From Bacteroidales bacterium (lineage in GTDB: Bacteria > Bacteroidota > Bacteroidia > Bacteroidales > WCHB1-69): DNA of 5,589 nt. The stretch lies in NCBI GenBank assembly GCA_012518765.1, contig JAAYRN010000026.1:1-5589 (forward strand). The letters are read 5' to 3'. Every line of letters starts with the position of its first letter. The stretch's first letter is position 1. This document shows, piece by piece, positions 4,856-5,589 of this stretch. The notes under the pieces are model-generated. The model had not been told where the DNA came from and made no database searches. It saw nothing but the letters and a program-made list of their open reading frames with translations. Position numbers and translations under genes: made by a program.

Positions 4856-5589
4856 ATTTCCTTATTGTTTTTTTATCTGTTTGTATATGAATAAAATAAA
4901 CACCTGAAGGAAAATGATTTATGTGTAAAGAAGTCTGTAAGTCGTTTACCTTACTGTGCATAACCTCTTTGCCTATCCTATCGTAAATTTTTACGCTTTC
5001 GATGGTGTTTTCAGCATGTATATATAGTACTTCATGAGCTGGATTGGGGTAAACTGTCAAAAACGACTCATTATCAATCTGATTTATAGATGAAGTTGAG
5101 ATTCTACGTATAGCCACATTCAACTGATACGTACCTGTTAAACCTTCGGAATATGGTGATACATAGAAATATACAGTTCCTCCATTTTCTACCAATACAG
5201 AGTCATTCATTTTATCGTCCATGACACCAGACCAATCGGTTTTAGCTGTAAAATAAGAAAACAACACATCGCAGGTATACGATTGATTTTTAGGAAAATT
5301 ATAAGCATCGTACACCTCTGCTTTGAACTTATAATCATAGCCTTCAGGCAGTACTATTTTGTAATAATCCTTGTCGTTTCCTAGGTGGATATTAGAGCCT
5401 GTAGTTTGAAGCAATGCCTTGTCTTGATTAAATTTCACATCTAATTTATAAGCCGATTGGTGATCGTTGTTGGGTTCATAGATATCAGCCTGAAGAGGAT
5501 TTGCCTTAACGACCACTACAATAGGATTTTGATAATAGGACGACCCTACCAAGAAAGCCGATGAAGCATTGTTAGGTTGAAACAACAAC
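4842..5589 (-). CDS. C-terminal part of a T9SS-secreted protein with a PPC-like domain (N-terminus outside window)
   Basis: The minus-strand frame is open to the right edge, and its first start-like codon there is a TTG with no reason to be the true start, so this is the last 248 or so residues of a larger protein. From about residue 33 to 160 the sequence resembles a bacterial pre-peptidase C-terminal (PPC) beta-sandwich: IYEPNNDHQSAYKLD, DKDYYKIVLPEG and a closing GTYQLNVAI. Residues about 177-248 are a type A T9SS sorting domain, with the signature VYPNPAHEVLYI, then IYDRIGKEV, FPSGVYFIHI and the basic end KKTIRKFMKN. The family is exported by Sec, crosses the outer membrane through the PorT/SprA machinery and has this tail removed or anchored at the surface. 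The PPC-like domain suggests a secreted peptidase or other enzyme, but the catalytic part is not in view. Confidence 0.88.
   Translation of the reverse strand, partial: LLFQPNNASSAFLVGSSYYQNPIVVVVKANPLQADIYEPNNDHQSAYKLDVKFNQDKALLQTTGSNIHLGNDKDYYKIVLPEGYDYKFKAEVYDAYNFPKNQSYTCDVLFSYFTAKTDWSGVMDDKMNDSVLVENGGTVYFYVSPYSEGLTGTYQLNVAIRRISTSSINQIDNESFLTVYPNPAHEVLYIHAENTIESVKIYDRIGKEVMHSKVNDLQTSLHINHFPSGVYFIHIQTDKKTIRKFMKN

Overview
The window looks like chromosomal DNA from a low-GC member of the Bacteroidota. Three things point there: a protein ending in a type IX secretion (T9SS) C-terminal sorting domain, several promoter elements of the Bacteroidota -7 form TAnnTTTG, and a B12-dependent methylmalonyl-CoA mutase made of separate subunits. 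Genus cannot be told from the sequence.

Layout. (1) 1-1388 (+): the 3' three quarters of mutA, the non-catalytic small subunit of methylmalonyl-CoA mutase; its start lies left of the window. (2) 1389-1710: about 320 bases without a convincing gene. They hold a 123-base interrupted palindrome (1487-1609) built from four alternating GTTAC/GTAAC boxes, followed by a T-run and a weak promoter-like element. This is the most unusual part of the window. (3) 1711-2633 (+): a small accessory cluster, with an 86-residue protein of unknown function overlapping by ATGA a TM2-SHOCT membrane protein, then a short ORF that may be the 3' part of a frame-broken gene. (4) 2652-3689 (-): aroB, 3-dehydroquinate synthase of the shikimate pathway, facing the accessory cluster across a hairpin that contains its stop codon. 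(5) 3690-4069: divergent promoters, a two-gene tRNA operon (Pro-CGG, Arg-TCT) and a strong intrinsic terminator. (6) 4070-4855 (+): rsmA/ksgA, the 16S rRNA dimethyladenosine transferase. (7) 4842-5589 (-): the C-terminal part of a secreted T9SS cargo protein, overlapping the end of rsmA tail to tail.

Most of the window is housekeeping: propionate/succinate interconversion, aromatic amino acid synthesis, translation and ribosome maturation. The genes form separate transcription units rather than one pathway. The 1.25 kb between mutA and aroB is different. It has small proteins, a structured element and a possibly broken gene, and no large mutase subunit follows mutA, so it may be an inserted accessory segment. 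I see no complete new defence or mobile system. The palindrome plus the coupled pair of small genes is the best candidate for something undescribed.
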